Of a stretch of DNA of 64,000 bases, positions 24,339 through 31,882 are shown piece by piece. The stretch is from the NCBI RefSeq assembly GCF_001425755.1, contig NZ_LMDH01000001.1:1830335-1894334 (forward strand). The letters are read 5' to 3'. The position numbers were made by a program, and so were the translations under genes. Below the pieces are notes generated by a model that had not been told where the DNA came from, ran no database searches, and saw only the letters and a list, made by a program, of their open reading frames with translations. The DNA is from Aeromicrobium sp. Root344. GTDB taxonomy: Bacteria; Actinomycetota; Actinomycetes; Propionibacteriales; Nocardioidaceae. The stretch's first letter is position 1. Every line of letters starts with the position of its first letter.

Positions 24339-25139
24339 CTAGTCCCTGACCCGTTTGGCCAGCGACTTGTCCATGCGGCGAAACAGCGGCTGCGAGACCT
24401 TGGTGACCACGCCGGGCAGCGCGGCCATGCCGAGCTCACCCATCGCCCCCGGCAGGCTCGTAACTCGTGTCGGTTTGTCGACAATTGCCTTGACGAGCCA
24501 GTTGGCCGCCTTGTCGGCACTGAGCATCGGCATCGCCTGGTAGATCGGCGTTGCGCCCGACATCTCGGTGCGGACCATGGGGAAGTAGACGGTCGTCGAC
24601 GTGATGCCGTCGTGCCCGAGCTCGGCCGTGAGCGACCGGGTGAACGACTCGAGCGCCGCCTTGCTGGCGAGATAGGCCGAGAACAGCGGGATCGGCACCT
24701 GGGTCGACATGCTCGACGAGACCACGACGTGCCCGTGGCCCTGCTCGAGGAATCGCGGGACCAGCGCCAGCGTCAGGCGTACGGCGCCGAAGTAGTTGAT
24801 GGCCATCGTGCGCTCGTAGTCGTGGACCCGGTCAAGCGACTCCTTGACGGGCCTGCGGATGGATCGTCCGGCGTTGTTGACCAGGACGTCGATCCGCGCG
24901 TGCTCGGCCAGCAGCTGCGCCGCGACCGCGTCGGTCGCCGCGGCGTCGGAGAGGTCGACGGCATAGGCGTACGCGCTCCCGCCCGCGGTCTCGATGCAGG
25001 CGCGGACGTCCTCGAGCTCGTCTGCGCGCCGGGCCAGCAGGCACACGGTGGCCCCGAGGCGAGCGACCTTGCGGGCGGCCTCGGCGCCGATGCCGCTGGA
25101 GGCGCCCGTGATGACGACGGTCTGGCCGCTGAGCTTCAC
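24339..25139 (-). CDS. SDR family oxidoreductase
   Basis: 266 aa from a GTG that overlaps the tetR stop (GTGA). NAD(P) motif TGASSGIG (residues 11-18), NNAGRS, catalytic Ser in VVSSSMS and YLASK (Tyr-x3-Lys), so an active classical SDR. The C-terminal extension (LPGVVTKVSQPLFRRMDKSLAKRVRD) is typical of mycobacterial-type lipid SDRs. Co-transcription with a TetR gene, divergent from a sterol-desaturase homologue, suggests lipid or sterol modification. Substrate unknown. Confidence 0.92.
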   Translation of the reverse strand: MKLSGQTVVITGASSGIGAEAARKVARLGATVCLLARRADELEDVRACIETAGGSAYAYAVDLSDAAATDAVAAQLLAEHARIDVLVNNAGRSIRRPVKESLDRVHDYERTMAINYFGAVRLTLALVPRFLEQGHGHVVVSSSMSTQVPIPLFSAYLASKAALESFTRSLTAELGHDGITSTTVYFPMVRTEMSGATPIYQAMPMLSADKAANWLVKAIVDKPTRVTSLPGAMGELGMAALPGVVTKVSQPLFRRMDKSLAKRVRD

Positions 25140-25750
25140 TCCGAGTCGCCGCCGAACAGCGCGGTGAGCAGGCGCATGCAGCGTTGCATCATCTGCTCGG
25201 CGCTCTCCTCGGGGTGCTCCATCCACCAGTTCATCAGCGAGTCGACGATCCCGAGCCAGACCGCGGTCATGGCGGAGATGTCGAGCGGGTCGTCGTTGCC
25301 GGCGAGCCGCATGAGCTCGGTGACACCTTCGTCGGCGAGCTTGCCGATGCGCTCGGCGTAGCCGTTGATCGAGTCGGCGATCGCGCCGGTCGAGGGCGCG
25401 GTGGGATCGAAGAAGAGGCGCCAGAGGTAGGGCTGGGGCTCAAGCAGAGTGAACATCCCGGCCAGCGTCGCCATGCCCCGCTCGATGCCGACGGCCTCGC
25501 CGCGGGCGATGCGTTCGATCTCGTCGGCGAGCAACGCGCCCCCGCGGTCGAGGCAGGCTTCGTAGAGCCCTTCCTTGGAGCCGAAGTAGTTGTAGATCAG
25601 CGGCTTGGAGATGCCGGCCTTGTCGGCGACCGTCGCGACCGATGTCGCGGCGAACCCGTGCGTGCCGAACTGCTCCGACGCGATGTCGAGGATCTGCGTC
25701 TCCCGGTCCAGGCGGGGGACGCCCTTGGTGCCTGCGTTGGGTCTGACCAC
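25136..25750 (-). CDS. TetR/AcrR family regulator of the SDR / sterol-desaturase locus
   Basis: 204 aa from a GTG, with TAGACT 6 nt upstream (leaderless). HTH: ILDIASEQFGTHGFAATSVATVADKAGISKPLIYNYFGSKEGLYEACLDRG. The C-terminal domain is of the WHG/TetR_C type. The 70-bp gap to the divergent sterol-desaturase gene holds the palindrome GGTAA-C-TTACC, a probable site for this protein, so it likely controls both directions. Confidence 0.92.
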   Translation of the reverse strand: MVRPNAGTKGVPRLDRETQILDIASEQFGTHGFAATSVATVADKAGISKPLIYNYFGSKEGLYEACLDRGGALLADEIERIARGEAVGIERGMATLAGMFTLLEPQPYLWRLFFDPTAPSTGAIADSINGYAERIGKLADEGVTELMRLAGNDDPLDISAMTAVWLGIVDSLMNWWMEHPEESAEQMMQRCMRLLTALFGGDSE

Positions 25751-25756
25751 GGCAGC

Positions 25757-25793
25757 AGTCTAGCGGCGCGATGTGATCTCATGGTAACTTACC
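25757..25793. promoter_or_regulatory. Divergent control region: tetR -10 box and GGTAACTTACC palindrome
   Basis: TAGACT on the minus strand (25762-25757) lies 6 nt before the tetR GTG. GGTAA-C-TTACC (25783-25793) is a perfect 11-bp palindrome near the tetR -35 position and about 30 bp before the sterol-desaturase RBS (TGGAGGAG). It is well placed for one TetR dimer to control both genes. Confidence 0.6.
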
Positions 25794-25820
25794 CAAAGGT
25801 CATATCAGTCTGGAGGAGCC

Positions 25821-26717
25821 ATGCAGGAGTTTTTCGACCCGCTGAAGAACCCGACCCTCGTTGCGGCACCGTTCTTCGTCCTGTCGTTGCTGATCGAGCT
25901 CGCCGCGTTCAGGTTCCTCGAGACCGACGAGGAGATGCGCGGCTACGAGCGCAAGGACGCACGCACCAGCCTGATCATGGGGATCGGCTCGATCGTGTCG
26001 AGTGCGGTCTTCAAGCTCGGCACGCTCGTGGCGTTCGTCGCGATCAGCGTGCACCTCGCGCCGTGGCACCTGCCGGATGACGCCTGGTGGTCGTGGACGG
26101 CCCTGATCCTGGGACTCGACCTGGCGTTCTACCTCCAGCACCGGTTCGTGCACCGGGTCCGCATCGGCTGGGCCGCGCACCAGGCGCACCACTCGAGCGA
26201 GTACTTCAACTACTCCACGGCGCTGCGCCAGAAGTGGAACCCGTGGGCCGAGGCGCTGTTCTGGCTGCCGTTCCCCTTCCTGGGCTTCGAGCCGTGGACG
26301 CTCTACGTCGCGTTCTCGATCAACCTGATCTACCAGTTCTTCGTGCACACCGAGCGGATCGGCACGATGTGGCGGCCCATCGAGCTCGTCTTCAACACCC
26401 CGTCGCACCACCGGGTGCACCACGGCAGCGATCCGGAGTACCTCGACAAGAACTACGCCGGGATGCTGATCATCTGGGACCGCATGTTCGGCACGTTCCA
26501 GAAGGAGCTGTTCCGTCCGACGTACGGGCTGACGGTGCCGGTCGACACCTACAACGTGCTGCGGCTGCAGTGCGGCGCCTTCGCCGAGCTGTTCCGCGAC
26601 GTCCACAACGCGAAGAACTGGCGGGAGAAGCTCGGCTACGTCTTCATGCCGCCGGGCTGGCACCCGGGCGAGAAGCGGGCCGAGGCGGAGCAGCCGCGCG
26701 AGACGCAGTCGGTGTGA
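25821..26717 (+). CDS. Sterol desaturase / fatty acid hydroxylase superfamily protein
   Basis: 298 aa integral membrane di-iron protein. Hydrophobic segments lie near residues 8-30, 50-75 and 90-110. Histidine clusters are QHRFVHR (HX3H), HQAHHSSEYFNYSTALRQ, VHTERIG and HHRVHHGSDPEYLDKNYAG. This is the SUR2/ERG3/CrtZ fold that uses O2 to hydroxylate or desaturate lipids. Start has TGGAGGAG 6 nt upstream. It overlaps the next gene by 4 nt (GTGA). Confidence 0.92.
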   Translation: MQEFFDPLKNPTLVAAPFFVLSLLIELAAFRFLETDEEMRGYERKDARTSLIMGIGSIVSSAVFKLGTLVAFVAISVHLAPWHLPDDAWWSWTALILGLDLAFYLQHRFVHRVRIGWAAHQAHHSSEYFNYSTALRQKWNPWAEALFWLPFPFLGFEPWTLYVAFSINLIYQFFVHTERIGTMWRPIELVFNTPSHHRVHHGSDPEYLDKNYAGMLIIWDRMFGTFQKELFRPTYGLTVPVDTYNVLRLQCGAFAELFRDVHNAKNWREKLGYVFMPPGWHPGEKRAEAEQPRETQSV

Positions 26718-27283
26718 CCGACCGGCAGCTGGTCGTCGTTGCCGCGGTGTTCGCCGGCTTCCTCACGGCGTGCGACCAGCTGATCCACGTCCGGACCGGC
26801 ACGCTGGTCTATCACTGGGGGCCGCAGGTGTGGGACCAGACGATCATCGTCCCGATGACGTTCTTCCTCGCCGGCGTCGCGATGCTCCTGGTGAGCCGGC
26901 GGGTCCAGCAGCACGAGCTGCGCCGGCGCCGGGCCGCGCTCAGTCTCGGCCTGGTGATCGCGGCGTACCTCGTGTCAGGGCTGCTGGACCCCGACCTCGC
27001 CTGGCCGTATGCGGTGGTGCTGCTGGTGGTGTGGGTCGTACGGCTCGTGCTGCGGCGCGAGCGTGGCATCGCGGTCGCAGCCTGCGGGGCCATCGCCATC
27101 GGTGGCGTCCTTGGCGAGTCGGTGCTGTCGGCACTCGGTGAGTTCGACTACGCGGCACCGGACGTCGTCGGTGTGCCGTGGTGGCTGTTCCCGCTCTACC
27201 TCCACGGAGCGCTGGCCGCAGCCGATGTCGTCGCGCTCGTACGTTCGAGGGCTAGCGCTGTGCCCGCCGGGCGTCGTACCTGA
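26714..27283 (+). CDS. Six-helix membrane protein, possibly INSIG-like
   Basis: 189 aa from a GTG coupled to the sterol-desaturase stop. About six membrane segments are visible (LVVVAAVFAGFLTACDQLI, TIIVPMTFFLAGVAMLLV, AALSLGLVIAAYLVSGLL, AVVLLVVWVVRLVL, GIAVAACGAIAIGGVLG, PWWLFPLYLHGALAAADVVAL). The segment DQLIHVRTGTLVYHWGPQVWDQTIIVPMTFF has the shape of INSIG proteins: acidic residue, IHxxTGxLxY, a W-x2 turn and then VP in the next helix. Mycobacterial INSIG homologues (MvINS) are known. The assignment is a hypothesis from pattern and context; a generic membrane protein is the alternative. Its 3' end overlaps the convergent gene by 32 bp. Confidence 0.6.
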   Translation: MTDRQLVVVAAVFAGFLTACDQLIHVRTGTLVYHWGPQVWDQTIIVPMTFFLAGVAMLLVSRRVQQHELRRRRAALSLGLVIAAYLVSGLLDPDLAWPYAVVLLVVWVVRLVLRRERGIAVAACGAIAIGGVLGESVLSALGEFDYAAPDVVGVPWWLFPLYLHGALAAADVVALVRSRASAVPAGRRT

Positions 27284-27470
27284 CGCCGAGCGCGAAGAAC
27301 GCCATCGTCACGGCGGTGCCGACGATGACGGTCGCCCCGTCGCTGAGCACGTCGTTGACCGCCAGGACGGCGACGAGCGCGAGCGTCACCACGACGTACG
27401 CTGCGATCTTCCAGTCGTCGCCGATGACGAAGTCGTACCAGAACAGGCCGAAGGCCTTGAGGAATCTCAT
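27252..27470 (-). CDS. Small membrane protein, two helices
   Basis: 72 aa. MRFLKAFGLFWYDFVIGDDWKIAAYV starts an amphipathic/hydrophobic region, followed by VVVTLALVAVLAVNDVL and TVIVGTAVTMAFFALGVRYDARR. The ATG overlaps the stop of the upstream COG4280-like gene (ATGA), so the two are co-translated and may form a complex. Function unknown. The last 32 bp overlap the 3' end of the convergent gene at 26714. Confidence 0.8.
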   Translation of the reverse strand: MRFLKAFGLFWYDFVIGDDWKIAAYVVVTLALVAVLAVNDVLSDGATVIVGTAVTMAFFALGVRYDARRAQR

Positions 27471-28249
27471 GCGGCTGCCTCCGTCGGAGCGGACGTGCGG
27501 GAGCGGCCGAGGCCGGCGATCACGAGTCGGGTCACCGCGAACCACCCGGCCACCAGGACGATGAGGGCGACCTTGCCGCCCGGCCAGTGCAGGCTCTCCT
27601 CGCCGTCGCGGAAGTAGCCGACGCCTTCGAGGGCCCAATAGGTGCCGAACGACGCGAGCATGACGCCGACGCCGTACTTCAAGGTGTTCTCGGGGATGCG
27701 CGACAGCGGTTTGCGCAGCGCGACGCCGAGCGCGATCACGATGACGCCGGCGACCACGGCACCGGCGACGGCCATGCCGAGCGCGTCGGCGGAGAGGCCG
27801 AAGGTGACGACGATGAAGACCACCTCGACGCCCTCGAGGAACACGCCCTTGAACGACACCATGAAGCCGAAGAGGTCGATGCCGGCGTACGTCGTGCGGT
27901 CCGCCTCGCGGGCGGCCTCGGTCTGCTCGGCGAACTCCGCGTCCTCGTCGTGCAGCGCCTTGAGGCCCGAGGCGCGCAGGCACGCCTTGCGCAGCCACTG
28001 CAGCCCGAAGATCAGCAGGAGGGTGCCGATCGTGAGCTGCAGCAGGGACTCCGACAGCCAGGTGCTGATCGCGACACCGAGGACCGCGGTGAACGCCGTC
28101 AGGGCGATGAGGGCCGCCACGGTGCCGGTGATCGCGGACCGCCAGCCGCGCGTCACGCCCATCGCGAGGACGATCGTGAACGCCTCCACGAACTCCACGA
28201 AGGAGGCGAAGAAGACCGCGCTGACGAGCGCCGCGGTCGTCCCGTCCAT
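27467..28249 (-). CDS. COG4280-type predicted membrane protein (possible metal transporter)
   Basis: 260 aa, about six to seven helices in two related halves. Each half starts with a Glu-containing helix: FASFVEFVEAFTIVLAMGVTRG (about residue 14) and FKGVFLEGVEVVFIVVTFGLSAD (about residue 132). The paired E-x2-E / E-G-x-E motifs inside helices recall FTR1-type iron permeases and the UPF0016/GDT1 cation transporters, which also arose by duplication. The cytoplasmic loop between halves is charged (LHDEDAEFAEQTEAAREADR). It starts 2 nt after the SDR stop. Metal transport is inferred only. Confidence 0.75.
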   Translation of the reverse strand: MDGTTAALVSAVFFASFVEFVEAFTIVLAMGVTRGWRSAITGTVAALIALTAFTAVLGVAISTWLSESLLQLTIGTLLLIFGLQWLRKACLRASGLKALHDEDAEFAEQTEAAREADRTTYAGIDLFGFMVSFKGVFLEGVEVVFIVVTFGLSADALGMAVAGAVVAGVIVIALGVALRKPLSRIPENTLKYGVGVMLASFGTYWALEGVGYFRDGEESLHWPGGKVALIVLVAGWFAVTRLVIAGLGRSRTSAPTEAAA

Positions 28250-28251
28250 GG

Positions 28252-29007
28252 CTAGATGCTCCTCGTCATGCCACCGTCGACCGGAAGCATGACGCCGGTC
28301 AGGAAGCCGGCTGCGGGTGACAGCAGGAACGCCGCGGTGCGACCGAACTCCTCGGGCCTGCCGTAGCGACGCAGCGGGATCGTCTGCTCGGTCGCCGCAC
28401 GGGCCGCCGCAGGATCGTCCGCCATGGAATCGAGGTGGCGTACGCGCTCGGTGTCGACCCGGCCGGGCAGCAGCCCGTTGACGCGGATGCCGCGCGGCCC
28501 GAGCTCGTCGGCGAGGTTCTTGGCAGCCATGGCGAGACCGGGACGCAGTCCGTTGGAGATGCCGAGGTTGGGGATCGGCGCCTTGGCCGACGTCGAGAGG
28601 ACGAAGGCGATCGAGCCACCCTCACCGAGCTCCTCCGAGATCGCGACGGCGAGGCGGATCGCGCCGAGGAAGACGGTCTCGAACGACGAGCGCCACTCGT
28701 CCTCCGTACGATCGAGGATCGCGCCGGCAGGCGGTCCGCCGACGCTGATCAGGGCCCCGTCGAGCCGTCCGAACGCGTCGCGGGCAGCCCGGATGAGCTG
28801 GTCGGGTGCGGTCGGGTCGGCGTTGTCGACCGCGACGCCGATCGCCAGCTCACCCAGCTCGCCGACCGCGCGATCGACCGACTCCCGTGAGCGGGACGAG
28901 ATCACCACGCGGGCACCGTCGTCGACCAGGGCGTGTGCGGTGGCAAGTCCGAGGCCACTGGCGGCACCGGTGAGGAGATAGACGCGATCGCGAAGCCCGA
29001 GGTCCAT
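28252..29007 (-). CDS. SDR family protein with non-canonical catalytic residues
   Basis: 251 aa. The Rossmann motif TGAASGLG and C-terminal VDGGM are normal SDR features. Where classical SDRs have Tyr-x3-Lys this protein reads SNGLR (LGISNGLRPGLAMAAKNLADELGPRGIRVNGLLPG), i.e. Ser and Arg at those positions. A branch of SDRs with an SN-x-x-R pattern exists and its members may use another mechanism or be non-catalytic. First gene of an operon with the COG4280-like and small membrane proteins. The start is supported by TAGGCT 6 nt upstream. Confidence 0.87.
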   Translation of the reverse strand: MDLGLRDRVYLLTGAASGLGLATAHALVDDGARVVISSRSRESVDRAVGELGELAIGVAVDNADPTAPDQLIRAARDAFGRLDGALISVGGPPAGAILDRTEDEWRSSFETVFLGAIRLAVAISEELGEGGSIAFVLSTSAKAPIPNLGISNGLRPGLAMAAKNLADELGPRGIRVNGLLPGRVDTERVRHLDSMADDPAAARAATEQTIPLRRYGRPEEFGRTAAFLLSPAAGFLTGVMLPVDGGMTRSI

Positions 29008-29013
29008 GCCTTC

Positions 29014-29019
29014 AGCCTA
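29014..29019 (-). promoter_or_regulatory. -10 box of the SDR / COG4280 operon
   Basis: TAGGCT on the minus strand, 6 nt before the ATG at 29007; leaderless spacing. Confidence 0.5.
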
Positions 29020-29163
29020 GGCCGGTCCCAGTCAGCAAGCGGCCGGACGTCGTGTCTCGGGTTCCTTCGCAGGGCGGTGGGCTGGATCGAACGCCGAGGC
29101 GCCGGGTACGACCTAGGTCACCGCCAACCGCAGGCGCCGTCTCTCGTGCCAACCGCGGGCCAC

Positions 29164-29199
29164 AAAAAACGGGCCCCGCTCGTACCTCGCGGAACCCGT
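29164..29199 (-). terminator. Intrinsic terminator after tRNA-Phe
   Basis: On the minus strand an 11-bp stem (ACGGGTTCCGC with GCGGGGCCCGT, two G-U pairs, 9-nt loop) is followed by six T. It directly follows the tRNA-Phe 3' end. Confidence 0.8.
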
Positions 29200-29205
29200 G
29201 TCTTG

Positions 29206-29279
29206 TGGCCAGGGCCGGGGTCGAACCGGCGACCCTCCGCTTTTCAGGCGGATGCTCGTACCAACTGAGCTACCTGGCC
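29206..29279 (-). tRNA. tRNA-Phe (GAA)
   Basis: 74 nt with a complete cloverleaf: acceptor GGCCAGG/CCTGGCC, D-arm GCTC...GAGC, anticodon stem TCCGC/GCGGA around CTGAAAA (anticodon GAA), T-arm GCCGG-TTCGACC-CCGGC, discriminator A. CCA is not encoded (ACA follows). Second gene of a tRNA-Asp / tRNA-Phe pair on the minus strand. Confidence 0.97.
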
Positions 29280-29345
29280 GTGCCCGCGAACGAGCGACGA
29301 TCACCTTATCGCACCGCCCCGGTGCGGTTGAAATCGGCAGCAACG

Positions 29346-29379
29346 AAAAACCCACGCACCTGGACTCAGGTGCGTGGGT
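29346..29379 (-). terminator. Intrinsic terminator after tRNA-Asp
   Basis: A perfect 13-bp stem, ACCCACGCACCTG / CAGGTGCGTGGGT, with a 4-nt loop and a T-run on the minus strand (A-run 29346-29350 on the plus strand). It sits between the two tRNA genes, so tRNA-Phe needs read-through or its own promoter. Confidence 0.85.
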
Positions 29380-29389
29380 CTCGTTCAGC

Positions 29390-29466
29390 TGGCGACCCCG
29401 ACCGGACTCGAACCGGCGACCTCCGCCGTGACAGGGCGGCGCGCTAACCAACTGCGCCACGGGGCC
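29390..29466 (-). tRNA. tRNA-Asp (GTC)
   Basis: 77 nt including an encoded CCA. Acceptor GGCCCCG/CGGGGTC, anticodon stem CCGCC/GGCGG around CTGTCAC (anticodon GTC), T-arm GCCGG-TTCGAGT-CCGGT, discriminator G73 as expected for Asp. First gene of the tRNA pair; a promoter lies 30 bp upstream. Confidence 0.97.
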
Positions 29467-29495
29467 TTGCTGTTCGCGGGTGAACCGCGCACGCA

Positions 29496-29525
29496 ACTGT
29501 AACGTACGGGCACCCCCGCGAACAA
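29496..29525 (-). promoter_or_regulatory. Promoter of the tRNA-Asp gene
   Basis: Minus strand TTGTTC (29525-29520), 18 nt, TACAGT (29501-29496), about 30 nt before the tRNA 5' end. A 10-bp inverted repeat, TGTTCGCGGG (29471-29480) with CCCGCGAACA (29515-29524), brackets the -10. Confidence 0.6.
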
Positions 29526-29531
29526 AACGGG

Positions 29532-29840
29532 TCAGGCGTTCGGACGGGTCTCCGAGGGCGGCAGATCCTCACCCGGTCCGGGCTCGGTCGGTCCGGCCTC
29601 CTCGGTCGCCCAGGTGGCAGTCGACGCTGGCTCGATGGGCGGACCGCCGGTCGCTCCGCCGGCGACAGCCTGGCCGCCCGGAGGCAACGGGTTGTCCGCG
29701 TCACCGGTCGGCGCGACGGAGTCGTCGAGACGGTGCGGCTGCCGCGAGTCGACGGTGTCCGGGCCCTGCCTGACGGTGCGCAGCCACAGGATGCCCACCG
29801 CCACGATGAGCAGGATGACGATGATGACGAGCCACTTCAT
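29532..29840 (-). CDS. Small single-pass membrane protein with Pro/Gly-rich tail
   Basis: 102 aa. MKWLVIIVILLIVAVGILWL is an N-terminal membrane anchor; the rest is a disordered tail rich in Pro, Gly, Asp and Glu. GGGAGGAC lies just before the ATG at 29840. An upstream ATG would place extra residues before the anchor and is unlikely. No function recognised. Confidence 0.75.
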   Translation of the reverse strand: MKWLVIIVILLIVAVGILWLRTVRQGPDTVDSRQPHRLDDSVAPTGDADNPLPPGGQAVAGGATGGPPIEPASTATWATEEAGPTEPGPGEDLPPSETRPNA

Positions 29841-30004
29841 GAGGTGTCCTCCCTGTCGGGCGCCGGGCGGCACGCGACGTGCCCCCGAGGCACTCTCACC
29901 AGCCTAGCCGCGGCGTGGCGTAGCGCATGTCCGAGCGATCGTAGGCCCGTGTCCACGCTGTGAACACGGCGTTCCCGGGTGCCGAACCGCGCTTGTATGG
30001 CGTC

Positions 30005-30517
30005 ATGACTGCTCGCCCCACGACCGACGCACCCCTGTCGCTGGCCGAGCTCGCCGCCCTGACGAGCACTGTCGCCGAGGACGTTCGCGCTGGCCTCTAC
30101 GAGGTCCACGCCGACCAGGAGAGCCGGTGGCACGTGAGGCTGCGATGCGATGACCAGGTCGACGTGTGGCTCATCAGCTGGACCACCGACCAGGGCACGC
30201 AGCTGCACGATCACGGCGGCTCGTCGGGCTCGTTCACGGTCGTCAGCGGTGAGCTCAGCGAGGCCGTCTGGACGCCGGGCGCCGAGGTGCTCGCCGAGAC
30301 CGTACGCGGCGAGGGCGACTCGGTGATCTTCGGCGAGCACTACGTGCACGACGTGCGCAACGTACGGACCGAGACCGCCGTCAGCGTCCACGCGTACTCG
30401 CCGCCGCTGTCGCTCATGAACTACTACGACGTCGACGGCCACCAGCTCACCAAGCTCGCGTCGATGTGGACCGACGACCCCGAGGCTCCGGCCCCGTCGC
30501 TGAGGCAGGCGTCGTGA
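30005..30517 (+). CDS. Cysteine dioxygenase family protein
   Basis: 170 aa cupin. Iron-binding histidines are in TQLHDHGGSSGSF (HxH) and EHYVHDVRN, with the ordered C-terminal HAYSPPLSLMNYYD typical of bacterial type I cysteine dioxygenases. It oxidises cysteine (or a related thiol) to the sulfinic acid with O2. Coupled by GTGA to a rhodanese gene, which supports a role in sulfur handling. The start at 30005 follows the first conserved residues; no clear RBS. Confidence 0.9.
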   Translation: MTARPTTDAPLSLAELAALTSTVAEDVRAGLYEVHADQESRWHVRLRCDDQVDVWLISWTTDQGTQLHDHGGSSGSFTVVSGELSEAVWTPGAEVLAETVRGEGDSVIFGEHYVHDVRNVRTETAVSVHAYSPPLSLMNYYDVDGHQLTKLASMWTDDPEAPAPSLRQAS

Positions 30518-30939
30518 CGACGTACGCCTCGGTCGACGACCTGTTGGCGTCCGCCAGGGGGTCCCTCGAACGACTCGAACCCCTCGAGGCGTACGCCCGC
30601 GTGACCACGGGCGCGCTGATCGTCGACATCCGTCCTGCGTGGCAACGGGAATCAGATGGCGAGATTCCCGGTTCTGTCATAGTCGAGCGCAATCATCTGG
30701 AGTGGCGTCTGCATCCGGCCTCGGGTGCGAGCCTGCCCCAGGCGCGAGACGGACAGGAGTGGATCGTGGTCTGCACCGAGGGTTACACCTCATCGCTCGC
30801 GGCTTCCGCGCTCGTCTCGCTCGGCCTGCCGGCGAGCGACATCGTGGGTGGCATCCACGCGTGGCGCGCTGCCGGCCTGCCCGTTGCGACGGGTCCCACG
30901 CCGGTCGAGACGGTGGTCGGTGTCACCACCTCGTCATGA
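30514..30939 (+). CDS. Rhodanese-like domain protein
   Basis: 141 aa, GTG overlapping the dioxygenase stop. Rhodanese features: ALIVDIRPAWQRESDGEIPGSVIVERNHLEWRL, the active-site Cys loop VVCTEGYTSSLAA and the C-terminal VGGIHAWRAAGLPV. The catalytic Cys is present, so sulfurtransferase activity is likely. Co-translation with cysteine dioxygenase suggests joint control of cysteine-derived sulfur. Confidence 0.92.
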   Translation: MTTYASVDDLLASARGSLERLEPLEAYARVTTGALIVDIRPAWQRESDGEIPGSVIVERNHLEWRLHPASGASLPQARDGQEWIVVCTEGYTSSLAASALVSLGLPASDIVGGIHAWRAAGLPVATGPTPVETVVGVTTSS

Positions 30940-31044
30940 GATGACGTTCCGTTCGCATTGCCGCGCGGGGTGGATACACGCCAGACTGTCCGAAGCCCGT
31001 TTGCCCAGTTCAATGCCTACCTATCGCGAAACGCGGAGGACCGC

Positions 31045-31857
31045 ATGATCGAGTACCGCTCCATCGGCAAGACGTTCGCAGACGGCACCGAGGCGGTCGG
31101 GGACTTCAGCCTCCAGCTCCCGTCGCGTACGACCACGGTGTTCGTCGGCTCGTCCGGCTGCGGCAAGACGACGCTGCTGCGCATGGTCAACCGGATGGTC
31201 GATCCGTCGCACGGCCAGGTGCTGATCGACGACGTCGACGTCGCGACTCGCAACAAGGTCGAGCTGCGGCGCAGCATCGGCTACGTCATGCAGGAGGCCG
31301 GCCTGCTCCCGCACCGCAAGGTCATCGACAACGTCGCGCTGATGATGCGGCTCAAGGGCGCGAGCAAGAAGGAAGCCCGCGACCGCGCCCACGAGGTGCT
31401 CGAGACGGTCGGGCTCGACTCCTCACTGGCCAACCGTTATCCGGCCCAGCTCTCGGGCGGCCAGCAGCAACGTGTGGGCGTGGCCCGCGGGCTCGTGACC
31501 GATCCCAACATCCTGCTGATGGACGAGCCGTTCGGCGCGGTCGACCCCATCGTGCGCGACGAGCTCCAGCAGGAGCTGCTCCGCCTGCAGCGTGAGCTCG
31601 ACAAGACCATCGTGTTCGTCACCCACGACATCGACGAGGCGTTCCTGCTCGGCGACCAGGTCGTGATCCTCAAGAAGGGTGGCGAGATCGCCCAGGTCGG
31701 CTCACCCGCCGACATCCTGGCCAAGCCGGCCAACGACTTCGTCAGCAGCTTCATCGGGCTCGACAAGGGGCGCCGCACGCTGCACGTCGAGGAGCGCAAC
31801 GGCACCCGCATCGTCGTCGACGAGTCGGGCAAGGCCACAGGAGTCCTGGCCGAATGA
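31045..31857 (+). CDS. Osmoprotectant ABC transporter ATP-binding protein (OpuCA/ProV class)
   Basis: 270 aa. Walker A GSSGCGKTT, Q-loop MQEAGLLPH, signature LSGGQQQRVG, Walker B ILLMDEPFGAVDP, H-loop THDIDEA. The N-terminus YRSIGKTFADGTEAV is OpuCA-like. It ends after a short tail without the paired CBS domains that sense ionic strength in OpuA/OpuC, so osmotic control must act elsewhere. GGAGGA precedes the ATG. First gene of a four-gene importer. Confidence 0.93.
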   Translation: MIEYRSIGKTFADGTEAVGDFSLQLPSRTTTVFVGSSGCGKTTLLRMVNRMVDPSHGQVLIDDVDVATRNKVELRRSIGYVMQEAGLLPHRKVIDNVALMMRLKGASKKEARDRAHEVLETVGLDSSLANRYPAQLSGGQQQRVGVARGLVTDPNILLMDEPFGAVDPIVRDELQQELLRLQRELDKTIVFVTHDIDEAFLLGDQVVILKKGGEIAQVGSPADILAKPANDFVSSFIGLDKGRRTLHVEERNGTRIVVDESGKATGVLAE

Positions 31858-31882
31858 CCGAGCGCCAGCGAAGGAATCAGGC

